From NCBI RefSeq assembly GCF_018398425.1, contig NZ_JADPMV010000001.1, forward strand, positions 2,108,001-2,172,000: 64,000 nt of DNA. Reading direction: 5' to 3'. The translations under genes and the position numbers were made by a program. Position 1 is the stretch's first letter; every line of letters starts with the position of its first letter. This DNA is from Pseudomonas lalucatii (GTDB lineage: Bacteria; Pseudomonadota; Gammaproteobacteria; Pseudomonadales; Pseudomonadaceae). Under the pieces are notes generated by a model, which did no database searches, was not told where the DNA came from, and saw only the letters and a program-made list of their open reading frames with translations. This document shows positions 1-10,562 of this stretch, in pieces.

Positions 1-363
1 GATCGCCGGAAGCGCCGCAGCGCTGGCCAGCAGCGTGTGCGGCGGGTCGGCATGGAAGGGCAGGCTGAACTGGGCGAGCCGCTCCCGTTCCGGCAGACGG
101 TACCAGCCTATCGAACAGAAGCCCCGGGTTCCGCGCTGGAAATCCCGCCAGATGCGCTTGGACGGGCGCTCGACGAACAGCGCCGGCACCTCGGCCCGGG
201 CGAAGAGGCGCCGGGCACGCAACAGCAGGAAACCCTGGGCACGACCATTTTCCCGATAGTGATAGGGCGCCTTGTCGCGCCAGGCCACCGTGATCGGCTC
301 GGCGGCAACCGCCCCCCAGGCGACGAGCCAGCAGAGCGCGACGCCAGCTAGGCGCAGGCCCAT
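1..363 (-). CDS. periplasmic solute-binding protein, family 3-like (3' part outside window)
   Basis: An open frame of 121 codons runs off the left edge, so only the N-terminal part is visible. It starts at ATG 363; an in-frame TAG lies a few codons upstream, which fixes this as the first possible ATG. The N-terminus has a signal peptide (Arg near the start, a Leu/Val/Ala-rich core and an Ala-rich cleavage region near residue 21). The mature part begins EPITVAWRDKAPYHY and continues with NGRAQGFLL, which resembles amino-acid/polar-solute binding proteins and the periplasmic domains of some signalling proteins. The ligand cannot be inferred, and whether this is a lone binding protein or the N-terminus of a longer receptor cannot be seen. 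Confidence 0.7.
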   Translation of the reverse strand, partial: MGLRLAGVALCWLVAWGAVAAEPITVAWRDKAPYHYRENGRAQGFLLLRARRLFARAEVPALFVERPSKRIWRDFQRGTRGFCSIGWYRLPERERLAQFSLPFHADPPHTLLASAAALPAI

Positions 364-519
364 GCCGCTCGCCCTCGGAAACTACGGAACATCATCACTC
401 CCATCCATGCGGCGCAGGGCGCCCACCGTACCAGTCGCCGCCCGCCGCACCTCACGGCCGCGTCCGCCAGCGTCAGGGCGCCAGTCTGCTCGACTTCGGG
501 AACATGCGAAAGGACGCGC

Positions 520-551
520 GGCCAGCGCCGGCTACCCGGAGGGCGCTGGCC
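520..551. other. 10-bp perfect hairpin downstream of the DksA-like gene
   Basis: GGCCAGCGCC (520-529) pairs perfectly with GGCGCTGGCC (542-551) across a 12-base loop. It lies about 30 bases past the stop of the minus-strand DksA/TraR gene, so it could stabilise or end that transcript. There is no T-run, so it is not a classical intrinsic terminator. The rest of 364-579 shows no convincing gene. Confidence 0.35.
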
Positions 552-579
552 CCGGGACGGCGGCAAGCGCTGCGGCGGC

Positions 580-852
580 TCAACGCAACTGGCTGTCCTT
601 GCTGCCGCGGCGGTTATAGCCCCCGCTGGCCTGCCGCTGCTGGTCATGCTCGGACTGGCAGGCCACGCACAGGCGCACGCCGGGAATGGCCCGCCGCCGC
701 GCCTCGGGAATGCTCGCGTCGCACTCCTCGCAATGGCTCAGGCTTTCGCCCCTGGGCAGCTGGCTACGGGCGCGGGCGATGGCGTCCTCGATGCTGCTGT
801 CGATCTGTTCCTGCACCGCCCCGTCACTTGCCCAGCCACCGGCCATAGCCAC
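580..852 (-). CDS. DksA/TraR-family C4 zinc-finger protein (YbiI-like)
   Basis: This 90-residue protein is much shorter than DksA (about 150 residues) and matches the small TraR/YbiI branch. The diagnostic feature is the four-cysteine zinc finger CEEC (about residues 42-45) and CVAC (about 62-65), with the intervening PEARRRAIPGVRLC typical of the family. The N-terminal half carries acidic residues (QIDSSIEDAIARA) where DksA has its coiled-coil tip. Full-length relatives enter the RNA polymerase secondary channel and modulate promoters with ppGpp; whether such a short protein does so is inference. It stands alone, with no operon partner. Confidence 0.85.
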   Translation of the reverse strand: MAMAGGWASDGAVQEQIDSSIEDAIARARSQLPRGESLSHCEECDASIPEARRRAIPGVRLCVACQSEHDQQRQASGGYNRRGSKDSQLR

Positions 853-965
853 CTCTCCAGTCTCGAACCCATAGCCGCTAGATATGCACGTCCCGCCGCG
901 GTTTTACAAGGGCAGGTCATCGGCTGGAGCGGAGCAGCCCCACGGCGACAGGCCGCGCACGCGGG

Positions 966-1913
966 CTAACGGCGCTCGAGCGGCGCCAGCAGGGCCCTGA
1001 TCGACGGACTGTCGAGGTTGTCCCGCGTCACCAGTACGGCCTCCAGCTCGACCTCGCGCCGCCGCGGCTCCAGCCGCTTTTCGCGCAAGGCCTGGTGGGC
1101 CAGCAGCACGCCCTGATAGCCCATGCGGTAGGGCTGCTGGACCATCAGCGCGGCAATCTGACCGCTGCCCAGGGCCTCCAGCAACAACGGATCGGCGTCG
1201 AATCCCAGGTGCAGCACGCGCCCGGCGCTCTGCAGGCGCAGCAAGGCGGCATAGACCTGGCGGGTCGAGGAACCATTGGGAGTGAACAGTGCATCGAGCC
1301 TCGGCAGCTCCTGCACCAGGGCCTCGAGGGTCGCCTGCGGCGGATCACCGAGGTGACGGTCGAAGACGATGGCCAGGCCTGCCGCCCGCACCGCCTGGAC
1401 GAAGCCCCGCTGGCGGGCGCTGGTCGAGGGAATCTCCGGGGTCATGCGGATCATCCCCACCCGGCCCTTGCCGCCCAGACGCTGCACCACGTAGCGGCCG
1501 GCCGCCTGGCCGGCACGGTAGTTGTCGGTGGCGATCAGCGCCTGCGCATCGCCGCCGCCGACATCGCGGTCGATATAGAAGGTCAGCACCCCCTGGCCCT
1601 TGAGCTCGCTGACCCGGGCATTGATCTGCGGACCGGCCGGGGCGATGACCAAGGCCCTGCAGCCCTGTTCCAGCACCTTGTCGATCAGCCGCAGCTGCGT
1701 CGCCACGCTGCCCTCGCGCCGTGGCCCGCGCAGATAGAGCTCTACGCCAAGGTCCAGCGCCGCCTGGCGGGCACCGGCCTCCACTTGCCGCCAAAAAACA
1801 TGGGCGCTGGCGGTCACCACACCGATGCACTCCTTTGCCGAAATCGGCCCCACCCAGACTGTGCACAGCGCACAGAGCCAGGCGAACCGACGTACAGCCG
1901 GAAAGGACTGCAT
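966..1913 (-). CDS. periplasmic binding protein, LacI/sugar-binding type
   Basis: The 315-residue protein has an N-terminal signal peptide ending near ISA-KE (about residue 27). It then has the Peripla_BP_4-like fold signature: IGVVTASAHVFWRQVEAGARQAA, a VIAPAGPQIN segment, FYIDRDV, IATDNYRAGQAAGRYV, GFVQAVRAAG and a C-terminal LGFDADPLLLEALGSG. These match binding proteins of ribose/galactose-type ABC importers and periplasmic sensors. No permease, ATPase or histidine kinase lies beside it, so it may serve a distant transporter or two-component sensor. The ligand is unknown. The start is ATG 1913 with the signal peptide directly following. Confidence 0.85.
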   Translation of the reverse strand: MQSFPAVRRFAWLCALCTVWVGPISAKECIGVVTASAHVFWRQVEAGARQAALDLGVELYLRGPRREGSVATQLRLIDKVLEQGCRALVIAPAGPQINARVSELKGQGVLTFYIDRDVGGGDAQALIATDNYRAGQAAGRYVVQRLGGKGRVGMIRMTPEIPSTSARQRGFVQAVRAAGLAIVFDRHLGDPPQATLEALVQELPRLDALFTPNGSSTRQVYAALLRLQSAGRVLHLGFDADPLLLEALGSGQIAALMVQQPYRMGYQGVLLAHQALREKRLEPRRREVELEAVLVTRDNLDSPSIRALLAPLERR

Positions 1914-1952
1914 GATCGGACTCCCGCGGTCACGATGACCACTACATCGCAG

Positions 1953-1962
1953 GTGATATCAC
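1953..1962. promoter_or_regulatory. GTGATATCAC palindrome upstream of the binding-protein gene
   Basis: A perfect 10-bp palindrome sits about 40 bases upstream of the binding-protein start (1913), in an AT-richer patch between divergent genes. A nearby TGATAC half (minus strand) gives a longer imperfect repeat. Position and symmetry suit an operator or promoter element, but the binding factor is unknown. Confidence 0.25.
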
Positions 1963-2142
1963 TTTAGTATCAAAGCATCCGTGCCGCCAGCGGCGGTGGC
2001 GCGAGGCGAACACCGCGCATGCGCCCGGCCCCACCACCCCGGCGCTCTGCACAACCTTGTCACAGTCCGGCCGACAATCGGACTGGCGGCCACGCCCCAG
2101 GCAGGCGATCATCGGCACTCTTCCCCGGCTTTCGAACGAGAC

Positions 2143-2862
2143 ATGACCGATATCACCGTCGCCACGCACAAGCCCCGCCCCCTGATCGACCTGCTGATCA
2201 GCATTCTGATCCCCTCGCTGATCCTGATGAAATTCAGCGGCGAGGCCCGCCTCGGCGCCGACGGCGCGCTGGTGCTGGCCCTGGCGTTCCCCCTCGGCTG
2301 GGGCTGTTTCGAGCTGCTCAAGTACCGCAAGTTCAACTTCATCGCCCTGCTCGGCCTGATCAGCGTACTGCTCACCGGCGGCATCGGCCTGCTCAAGCTG
2401 GACAACCAGTGGCTGGCGATCAAGGAAGCCGCGGTACCCGGACTGATCGGCATCGCCGTGCTGGTCTCCACCTACACGCGCTACCCGCTGATCCGCACCA
2501 TGCTGCTCAACCGCTCGGTGCTGGACGTCGACAAGATCCACGACCGCCTTGAGCAGGGCGGCCACACCGCGGCCTTCGAGGCCCGCCTGCTGCGCGCCAC
2601 CTACTGGCTGAGCGGGACCTTCTTCTTCTCCTCGGCGATGAACTACGCCCTGGCCAAGTGGATAGTGGTCAGCCCGGCCGGCAGCGAGGCGTTCAACGCC
2701 GAGTTGGGCCGCATGAACCTGCTCAGCTACCCGATGATCGCCATCCCCTCGATGATCATGCTGATGGCCATCTTCTACTACCTGTGGCGCACCATCCACG
2801 GCCTCACCGGCCTCAAGCTGGAAGAGATCATGGCCCACGCCGCGCCGGAATCGCAGTCCTGA
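2143..2862 (+). CDS. VC0807-family integral membrane protein
   Basis: The ATG at 2143 gives a 239-residue polytopic membrane protein. The upstream in-frame extension to 1981 is rejected because it is Pro/Arg/His-rich and lacks membrane character. Hydrophobic segments follow one another: LIDLLISILIPSLIL, GALVLALAFPLGWG, FIALLGLISVLLTGGIGLL, VPGLIGIAVLVSTY, YWLSGTFFFSSAMNYALA and YPMIAIPSMIMLMAIFYY. This arrangement resembles the VC0807 family of uncharacterised membrane proteins. The function is unknown. A 7-bp inverted repeat, CAGTCCG (2063-2069) and CGGACTG (2079-2085), lies upstream. The next gene follows 39 bases after the stop on the same strand. Confidence 0.75.
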   Translation: MTDITVATHKPRPLIDLLISILIPSLILMKFSGEARLGADGALVLALAFPLGWGCFELLKYRKFNFIALLGLISVLLTGGIGLLKLDNQWLAIKEAAVPGLIGIAVLVSTYTRYPLIRTMLLNRSVLDVDKIHDRLEQGGHTAAFEARLLRATYWLSGTFFFSSAMNYALAKWIVVSPAGSEAFNAELGRMNLLSYPMIAIPSMIMLMAIFYYLWRTIHGLTGLKLEEIMAHAAPESQS

Positions 2863-2901
2863 TCCGCCCCGGACGGCGCACCCGGCCCTGACCCGCTCGG
2901 C

Positions 2902-3339
2902 ATGCTGACGCTCTCGGCCTATCTCGGCCTGTTTCTCTCCGCGCTGGGCGCCGCGACCCTGCTGCCGCTGCAGTCCGAGGCGGTACTGGTCGGCCTGCTG
3001 CTCGGCGAGGCCTACCCGGTCGGGGCCCTGCTGGCGGTGGCCAGCGCCGGCAACGTGCTCGGCGCGCTGCTCAACTGGCTGCTGGGCCGCTACCTCGAAC
3101 ACTTGCGCCACCGGCGCTGGTTCCCCCTGAGCCAGCGCCAGCTGGAGCGCGCCCAGGGCTGGTACGGGCACTACGGCCACTGGTCGCTGCTGCTCAGCTG
3201 GATGCCCGTGATCGGCGACCCCCTGACCCTGGCCGCCGGCATCATGCGCGAGCCGCTCTGGCGCTTCCTGCTGCTCGTCGGCCTGGCCAAGACCGGGCGC
3301 TACGCCGTGCTGGCGGCACTGACCCTGGGCTGGGGCTGA
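2902..3339 (+). CDS. YqaA-family (DedA/SNARE-associated-like) membrane protein
   Basis: The 145-residue protein has the compact YqaA pattern: an N-terminal hydrophobic helix, a re-entrant-like segment EAVLVGLLLGEAYPVGALL, an ASAGNVLGALLNWLLGRY helix, and after a short basic linker the conserved LLLSWMPVIGDPLTLAAGIMR stretch. The YqaA/DedA superfamily is linked to membrane homeostasis and lipid carrier recycling, but the substrate of this member is not known. It is the likely second gene of a short plus-strand operon with the VC0807-family gene. Confidence 0.85.
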   Translation: MLTLSAYLGLFLSALGAATLLPLQSEAVLVGLLLGEAYPVGALLAVASAGNVLGALLNWLLGRYLEHLRHRRWFPLSQRQLERAQGWYGHYGHWSLLLSWMPVIGDPLTLAAGIMREPLWRFLLLVGLAKTGRYAVLAALTLGWG

Positions 3340-3441
3340 ACGACGGCAGCCGTCCCCCGTCGTCAGAGGCGATGATCGGGGCAGCATTCTGCGGCGGCCT
3401 CACATAGAATGCGCGGCCGTTTTTCTGGAACAGCGCGCAGC

Positions 3442-4701
3442 ATGTCTTTCTCCACCCCCGCCCGCGCCTGCGGCATCGACTTCGGCACCTCCAACTCCAC
3501 CGTCGGCTGGCAGCGCCCCGGCGCCGACCGCCTGATCGCCCTGGAGGACGGCAAGATCACCCTGCCCTCTGTGCTCTTCTTCAATTTCGAGGAGCGCCGC
3601 CCGGTCTACGGCCGCCTGGCCCTGCACGAATACCTGGAAGGCTACGAAGGCCGGCTGATGCGCTCGCTGAAGAGCCTGCTGGGTTCCAAGCTGCTCAAGA
3701 GCGAGACCACGGTGCTGGGCAGCGCCCTGCCGTTCAAGGACCTGCTCGGCCTGTTCATCGGCCAGCTCAAGCAGCGCGCCGAGGCGGTGGCCCAGCGGCC
3801 GTTCGAGGAAGTGGTGCTGGGCCGCCCGGTGTTCTTCGTCGACGATGACCCGGTCGCCGACCTGGAGGCGCAGAACACCCTGGTGGCGGTGGCGCACAAG
3901 CTCGGGTTCAAGGAGGTGTCGTTCCAGTACGAGCCCATCGCCGCGGCCTTCGACTACGAGGCCGGCATCGAGCGCGAGGAACTGGTGCTGATCGTCGACA
4001 TCGGCGGCGGCACCTCGGACTTCTCCCTGGTGCGCCTGGCGCCCGAGCGCCGCGCCATCGCCGAGCGCCAGGACGACATCCTCGCCACCGGCGGCGTGCA
4101 TGTCGGCGGCACCGACTTCGACAAGCAGCTCTCGCTGGCCGGGGTGATGCCGCTGTTCGGCTACGGCAGCCGGATGAAGAGCGACGCGCCGATGCCCACC
4201 AGCCACCACCTCAACCTGGCCACCTGGCATACCATCAACGCCGTCTATTCGGCGCAGTCGCAGCGCCAGCTGCAGAGCATGCGCTACGACATCCTCGACC
4301 CGACCGGCATCGACCGCCTGTTCAGCCTGATCGAGCAGCGCGCCGGACACTGGCTGGCGATGCAGGTGGAGGACAGCAAGATCGCCCTCACCGAATGCGC
4401 CAGCAGGTCCATCGACCTGCGGCGCGTCGAGCCGGGCCTGGTCGCCGAGCTGAGCCGCGAACTGTTCGAGGGCGCCATCGCGCCGCTGCTGCAGCGCGTG
4501 CGCGCCAGTGTCGGGCAGTTGCTGGACAGCGCCGGCGTCGAGCGGGTCGATACGGTGTTCTTCACCGGCGGCTCCAGCGGCATCCCGGCGCTGCGCCGGG
4601 CCGTGGCGGCGCTGCTGCCCACTGCCCGCCATGTGGAGGGCAACAACTTCGGCAGCATCGGCAGCGGCCTGGCCATCGAGGCGCACAAGCGCTACGGCTG
4701 A
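3442..4701 (+). CDS. yegD: Hsp70-family chaperone-like protein YegD
   Basis: The protein has 419 residues from ATG 3442; an upstream ATG at 3409 would add 11 residues of no family character. It carries the actin/Hsp70 ATPase landmarks: the first phosphate loop GIDFGTSNSTVG at the N-terminus, the second phosphate motif VDIGGGTSDFSLV (about residues 180-192), and the adenosine motif FFTGGSSGIPALR near the C-terminus. It is far shorter than DnaK and lacks the peptide-binding domain and lid, as in YegD. Its client and partner co-chaperones are unknown. It is convergent with ygiQ across a shared terminator. Confidence 0.9.
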   Translation: MSFSTPARACGIDFGTSNSTVGWQRPGADRLIALEDGKITLPSVLFFNFEERRPVYGRLALHEYLEGYEGRLMRSLKSLLGSKLLKSETTVLGSALPFKDLLGLFIGQLKQRAEAVAQRPFEEVVLGRPVFFVDDDPVADLEAQNTLVAVAHKLGFKEVSFQYEPIAAAFDYEAGIEREELVLIVDIGGGTSDFSLVRLAPERRAIAERQDDILATGGVHVGGTDFDKQLSLAGVMPLFGYGSRMKSDAPMPTSHHLNLATWHTINAVYSAQSQRQLQSMRYDILDPTGIDRLFSLIEQRAGHWLAMQVEDSKIALTECASRSIDLRRVEPGLVAELSRELFEGAIAPLLQRVRASVGQLLDSAGVERVDTVFFTGGSSGIPALRRAVAALLPTARHVEGNNFGSIGSGLAIEAHKRYG

Positions 4702-4733
4702 ATCAGGCCACAACGGGGCCGAGCCGCAACAAA

Positions 4734-4760
4734 AACGCCAGCTTCACGCTGGCGTTCTTT
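4734..4760. terminator. bidirectional intrinsic terminator between yegD and ygiQ
   Basis: AACGCCAGC (4734-4742) pairs with GCTGGCGTT (4748-4756) over a TTCAC loop. A T-rich tail follows on the plus strand (ctttgtttt) and A-rich sequence precedes the stem, giving Ts on the minus strand. It lies between the stops of two convergent genes and can serve both. Confidence 0.85.
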
Positions 4761-4797
4761 GTTTTAGCGGTTGGGTCGACGCCCCCTTGCGAGACTG

Positions 4798-7104
<2,307 letters not shown>

Positions 7105-7301
7105 GGTCTTGACCGAGGGGGCGGATTGGATCGGGCGCGGAATATAGCACAAATTTTGACCAAACCCGACGACCGCACTGGGTTTTGCCGGGGAATTCGC
7201 CCCCGCCGCGGCGACAGCCACGGGTGATTGCGCCGATGGCTTATGGCTATACTCCGGCCAGAAGACACCGGCGCAGCCTGAGCCGGGATAGGGGGTTTGC
7301 A

Positions 7302-9203
7302 GTGCGGCAGTTGATCTCCTCGCTGGTCCTGTGGCTGGGCCTGGCCGCGGGTGCCTGGGCGGCCCCCGCGCTGCTGAGCGCAGACGACAGCGGCCGCTCG
7401 CTCAATCGGCACATCGAACTGCTGGAAGATGTCGGCGCCCAGCTGGGCATCGACGACATGGCCGACCCCGCCATCCAGGCGCGCTTTCGCCCCGCCGCGG
7501 GACGCGCCAGCGTCGGCCAGAGTCGCCATCCCTGGTGGATCAAGCTGGAGCTGGCGCGCAGCGCCGATGCGCCGGGTGACTGGTGGCTGGAAGTCGGCGC
7601 GGTGACCCTGCTGGACCTGCAGCTCTTTCTTCCCGACGGCCGCGGCGGCTGGCAGCAGCGCCAGTCCGGCGAGCGGGCGAGCTTCGCCGCGGGACGCGAC
7701 CATCCCTACCGGCGCGCGGTGGTCCGCCTGCCACCGCTGGACACGCAGCCGCTGACGCTCTACCTGCGCACCTACGACCCCGCCGGCAACTCCTTCCCCC
7801 TGCGCGCCTGGCAGATCGCGGAACTCGACCGCGTCGCCGCCCGGGAAAACCTCGGCCTGGGCCTGGTCTACGGGGTGATCGCCGCCCTGCTGTTGTACAA
7901 CCTGTTCATCCTCTTCAGCCTGCGCGACAGCGCCTACTTCTGGTACGTGCTGACCACCGCCTGCGCACTGCTGTTCATCCTCAGCATGACCGGTCACGGC
8001 TTCCAGTACCTGTGGCCTGGCCAGGAGGTACCGTTCTGGCTGGACCGCATCACCCTGCCCTCGCTCTGGGGCCTGTGTGCCAGCCGTTTCACCCAGACCC
8101 TGCTGCAGACCCGGCGCCACGTGCCCTGGGCCCACCAGCTGCTGAACATGGCCTGCCTGGCCTATGTCGCCGCCATCGCCCTGAACGCCCTCGACCTGCG
8201 CGGCCCGGCCGCCTGGATCATCGCCCTGCTGTCGCTGACCAGCATCCCCGCGGCGCTGGGCAGCGCCCTGATCCGCTGGCGCCAGGGCTTCTTCCCCGCC
8301 CTGCTGTACCTCGGCGGCTACGGCCTGGTGCTCGGCAGCATCGGCATCCTGTTGCTGCGCGCCACCGGACTGCTGCAACCCTCGGCGCTCAATGCCTACG
8401 TTTTTCCCCTGGCGGTCGCCGCCGAGTCGATCCTGTTCTCCTTCGCCCTGGCCTACCGCATCCAGCTGCTGAAGCAGGAGAAAACCGCGGCCCTGCGCCA
8501 GGCGGACCGGGAAAAGACCGCGCGCCTGGCCCTGGCCCAGGCCAATGCCGACGAGCTGCAGAGCGCCGTGGCGCGACGCACCGCCGAGCTGGCGGCGGCC
8601 AACGCACGCCTGCGGCTACGGGAGCAGGAGCTGCAGCATGCCGCTTTTCACGACGCCCTGACCGAACTGCCCAACCGCCGCTATCTGGTCGAGCGCAGCG
8701 GCTCCGCCCTGGCCCACGCCGAACGCCACGGCGAGGTCGTGGCCCTGCTGCTGATCGACCTCGATCACTTCAAACCGATCAACGACAGATTCGGCCACGA
8801 CGCCGGCGACCTGGTGCTGCAGGAAGTGGCCAAGCGCCTGCGCCTGCATCTGCGCAGCGGCGATACGGTGGCACGCCTGGGCGGCGACGAGTTCGCCGTG
8901 CTGCTGTGCGGCGCCGATGCCGAAGCCCACGCCCGGGAAGTCGCCGAGCGCCTGCTGAGCGAACTGGCGCAGCCGGTGTGCTATGGCGCCGAACGCCTCA
9001 CGGTGACCATCAGCATCGGCGGCGCGCTCTATCCCCAGCACGCCAGCACCTTCGCCGGCCTGTACAAGGCCGCCGACGAGGCGCTGTACCGGGTCAAGGC
9101 CCGTGGCCGCTCGGGCTGGCGGCTCTGCGGAGAAGACGGCGAGCTGAGCCGCAGCGCCCGCCTGCAGCTGGACGTGCTGAACGTACCGAGCGGCCTGAGC
9201 TAA
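7302..9203 (+). CDS. 7TMR-DISM diguanylate cyclase (GGDEF)
   Basis: GTG 7302 begins a signal peptide ([19 protein letters not shown]), preceded by a G-rich ribosome site; upstream ATGs lack this feature. The 633-residue protein has a periplasmic 7TMR-DISM extracellular domain (about residues 25-165), seven membrane helices (about 180-385), a coiled coil (about 390-450) and a GGDEF domain. GGDEF is intact at residues 527-531, and RSGD sits five residues upstream as a product-inhibition I-site. It should make c-di-GMP and be feedback inhibited. Its position next to ygiQ and its domains suggest orthology to P. aeruginosa PA4929 (NicD, linked to biofilm dispersal); that is inference from recalled synteny. 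A TATACT -10 candidate is at 7248-7253. Confidence 0.93.
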   Translation: MRQLISSLVLWLGLAAGAWAAPALLSADDSGRSLNRHIELLEDVGAQLGIDDMADPAIQARFRPAAGRASVGQSRHPWWIKLELARSADAPGDWWLEVGAVTLLDLQLFLPDGRGGWQQRQSGERASFAAGRDHPYRRAVVRLPPLDTQPLTLYLRTYDPAGNSFPLRAWQIAELDRVAARENLGLGLVYGVIAALLLYNLFILFSLRDSAYFWYVLTTACALLFILSMTGHGFQYLWPGQEVPFWLDRITLPSLWGLCASRFTQTLLQTRRHVPWAHQLLNMACLAYVAAIALNALDLRGPAAWIIALLSLTSIPAALGSALIRWRQGFFPALLYLGGYGLVLGSIGILLLRATGLLQPSALNAYVFPLAVAAESILFSFALAYRIQLLKQEKTAALRQADREKTARLALAQANADELQSAVARRTAELAAANARLRLREQELQHAAFHDALTELPNRRYLVERSGSALAHAERHGEVVALLLIDLDHFKPINDRFGHDAGDLVLQEVAKRLRLHLRSGDTVARLGGDEFAVLLCGADAEAHAREVAERLLSELAQPVCYGAERLTVTISIGGALYPQHASTFAGLYKAADEALYRVKARGRSGWRLCGEDGELSRSARLQLDVLNVPSGLS

Positions 9204-9299
9204 GCGCCCAGGCTCGTCCGCCTTATCCGCCCCCCAAGGAGCATGCCCCTGCCACAGGCCCGGCGCAGGTCGCCATTGGCAGCAGTCGGCGGGGCTGCA

Positions 9300-9327
9300 G
9301 GCTACTGACAGCAGGCTGTCAGTAGCC
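9300..9327. promoter_or_regulatory. 13-bp perfect inverted repeat upstream of the VOC gene
   Basis: GGCTACTGACAGC (9300-9312) is followed after two bases by its exact reverse complement (9315-9327). There is no T-run, so it is not an intrinsic terminator. It lies about 85 bases before the VOC gene and just upstream of a TAGAGT -10-like hexamer (9334-9339). An operator, possibly for the neighbouring YafY-type regulator, is the simplest reading. Confidence 0.5.
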
Positions 9328-9410
9328 CTGGCCTAGAGTGGCCTCGACAGGTTGAAGAGCGCCCCCTGGCGTCGACCTGCTGACACCACTGCCTTTCAAG
9401 GAGAGAGAAG

Positions 9411-9776
9411 ATGAATGCACTTAACTGGTTCGAACTGTTCGTCGGCGACTTCGAGCGCGCCCACAATTTCTATGAGCGGGTCCTGGCCAGGTCGCTGGAG
9501 GTGATCGAGGGCATGGGCGGTCGCATGGCCCTGTTCCCCCATGCCCCGGAAACTGGTGTGGGCGGCTGCCTGAGCGACTCGGCCGAACAGCAGAGCGGCG
9601 TAGGCGGCACGCGTGTCTACCTGAACGTGGAAGGGCAATTGGATGCCGTGGTGAACCGGGTGCCGGCCGCGGGCGGGGTGATTATCCAAGGCAAGATGTC
9701 CATCGCCCCCCATGGCTTTATCGCCGTGATAAAAGACAGCGAAGGCAATGAGGTGGGCCTGCACAGCATGTCCTAA
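9411..9776 (+). CDS. VOC-family (glyoxalase/bleomycin-resistance-like) protein
   Basis: This 121-residue protein is a single vicinal-oxygen-chelate module pair. It opens with NWFELFVGDFERAHNFYERVL, the classic first beta-strand plus helix, and ends with GFIAVIKDSEGNEVGLHS, where the glutamate of the final strand is a common metal ligand. A strong Shine-Dalgarno (aaggagagag) precedes ATG 9411. Members range from lyases and dioxygenases to sequestration proteins, so the substrate is open. The YafY-type regulator lies 64 bases downstream on the same strand, suggesting a regulated pair. Confidence 0.9.
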   Translation: MNALNWFELFVGDFERAHNFYERVLARSLEVIEGMGGRMALFPHAPETGVGGCLSDSAEQQSGVGGTRVYLNVEGQLDAVVNRVPAAGGVIIQGKMSIAPHGFIAVIKDSEGNEVGLHSMS

Positions 9777-9840
9777 AGCCACCTCGCACCTGCTGGTCGT
9801 CCTCCCAGAGGCCGGCCAGCCCGTTAATCAGGGAAGGGTC

Positions 9841-10542
9841 ATGAGGCGCGCCGACCGTCTGTTTCAGATCGTGCAGTTCCTGCGCAGCCGCCGGCTGACC
9901 ACCGCCCAGTGGCTGGCCGAGCGCCTGCAGGTATCGGTGCGCACCATCTATCGGGACATCCAGGACCTGTCGCTTTCCGGCGTGCCGCTGGAGGGCGAGG
10001 CCGGGGTCGGCTATGTGCTGCGCCAACCCATGGACCTGCCGCCACTGATGTTCGAGCGCGAGGAGATCGAGGCCCTGCTGATCGGTGCGCAGATGGTCAA
10101 GGCCTGGGCCGACCCACAACTGCGCCGGGCCGCCGAATCGGCCCTGGCGAAGATCCACGGCGTACTGCCCAACGCCCTGCGCGACGAATTCAACCGCAAC
10201 CAGCTATTCGCCCCCGAGGTGAATCATTACCCGGTGCACTGGCTCGCACAGGTGCGTCAGGCGATACGTCAGCGGCGCAAACTGCAGCTCGGCTACCGCG
10301 ACGAAAACGGTCAGGCCAGCCTGCGCCGCATCTGGCCCCTGGGTCTGTTCTTCTGGGGCCAGACCTGGACCCTGTGCAGCTGGTGCGAATTGCGCAATGA
10401 CTTTCGCAACTTCCGCATCGACCGAGTGGAGCATCTCAACGACACCGAGGAAAGCTTCGAGACCGCAGAGGGCCAGCGCCTGGCGGACTACCTGGCACCC
10501 TATCTGGGCAACGCGGCATTGGCCCCACGCTACAAATCCTGA
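9841..10542 (+). CDS. YafY-family transcriptional regulator (HTH-11 plus WYL)
   Basis: The 233-residue protein begins MRRADRLFQIVQFL and has a DeoR-like winged helix-turn-helix (TTAQWLAERLQVSVRTIYRDIQDL, about residues 19-42). A linker with GVGYVLRQPMDLPPLMF and EEIEALLIGAQMV follows, then a WYL-type sensor domain (about 135-230) with LQLGYRDENGQ and the WPLGLFFWGQTWTLCSWCELRNDFRNFRIDR core. WYL domains sense nucleic-acid or small ligands. The likely target is the VOC operator region just upstream (inference). The gene is convergent with dnaB, whose stop is 20 bases away. Confidence 0.92.
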   Translation: MRRADRLFQIVQFLRSRRLTTAQWLAERLQVSVRTIYRDIQDLSLSGVPLEGEAGVGYVLRQPMDLPPLMFEREEIEALLIGAQMVKAWADPQLRRAAESALAKIHGVLPNALRDEFNRNQLFAPEVNHYPVHWLAQVRQAIRQRRKLQLGYRDENGQASLRRIWPLGLFFWGQTWTLCSWCELRNDFRNFRIDRVEHLNDTEESFETAEGQRLADYLAPYLGNAALAPRYKS

Positions 10543-10562
10543 GCGCTGCGGACCGGCGCCGC

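Noticed and set aside
348..647. 99-codon minus-strand frame between the first two genes
   Set aside because: It overlaps both flanking genes, is Arg/Ala/Pro-rich without motifs, and lacks a ribosome site.
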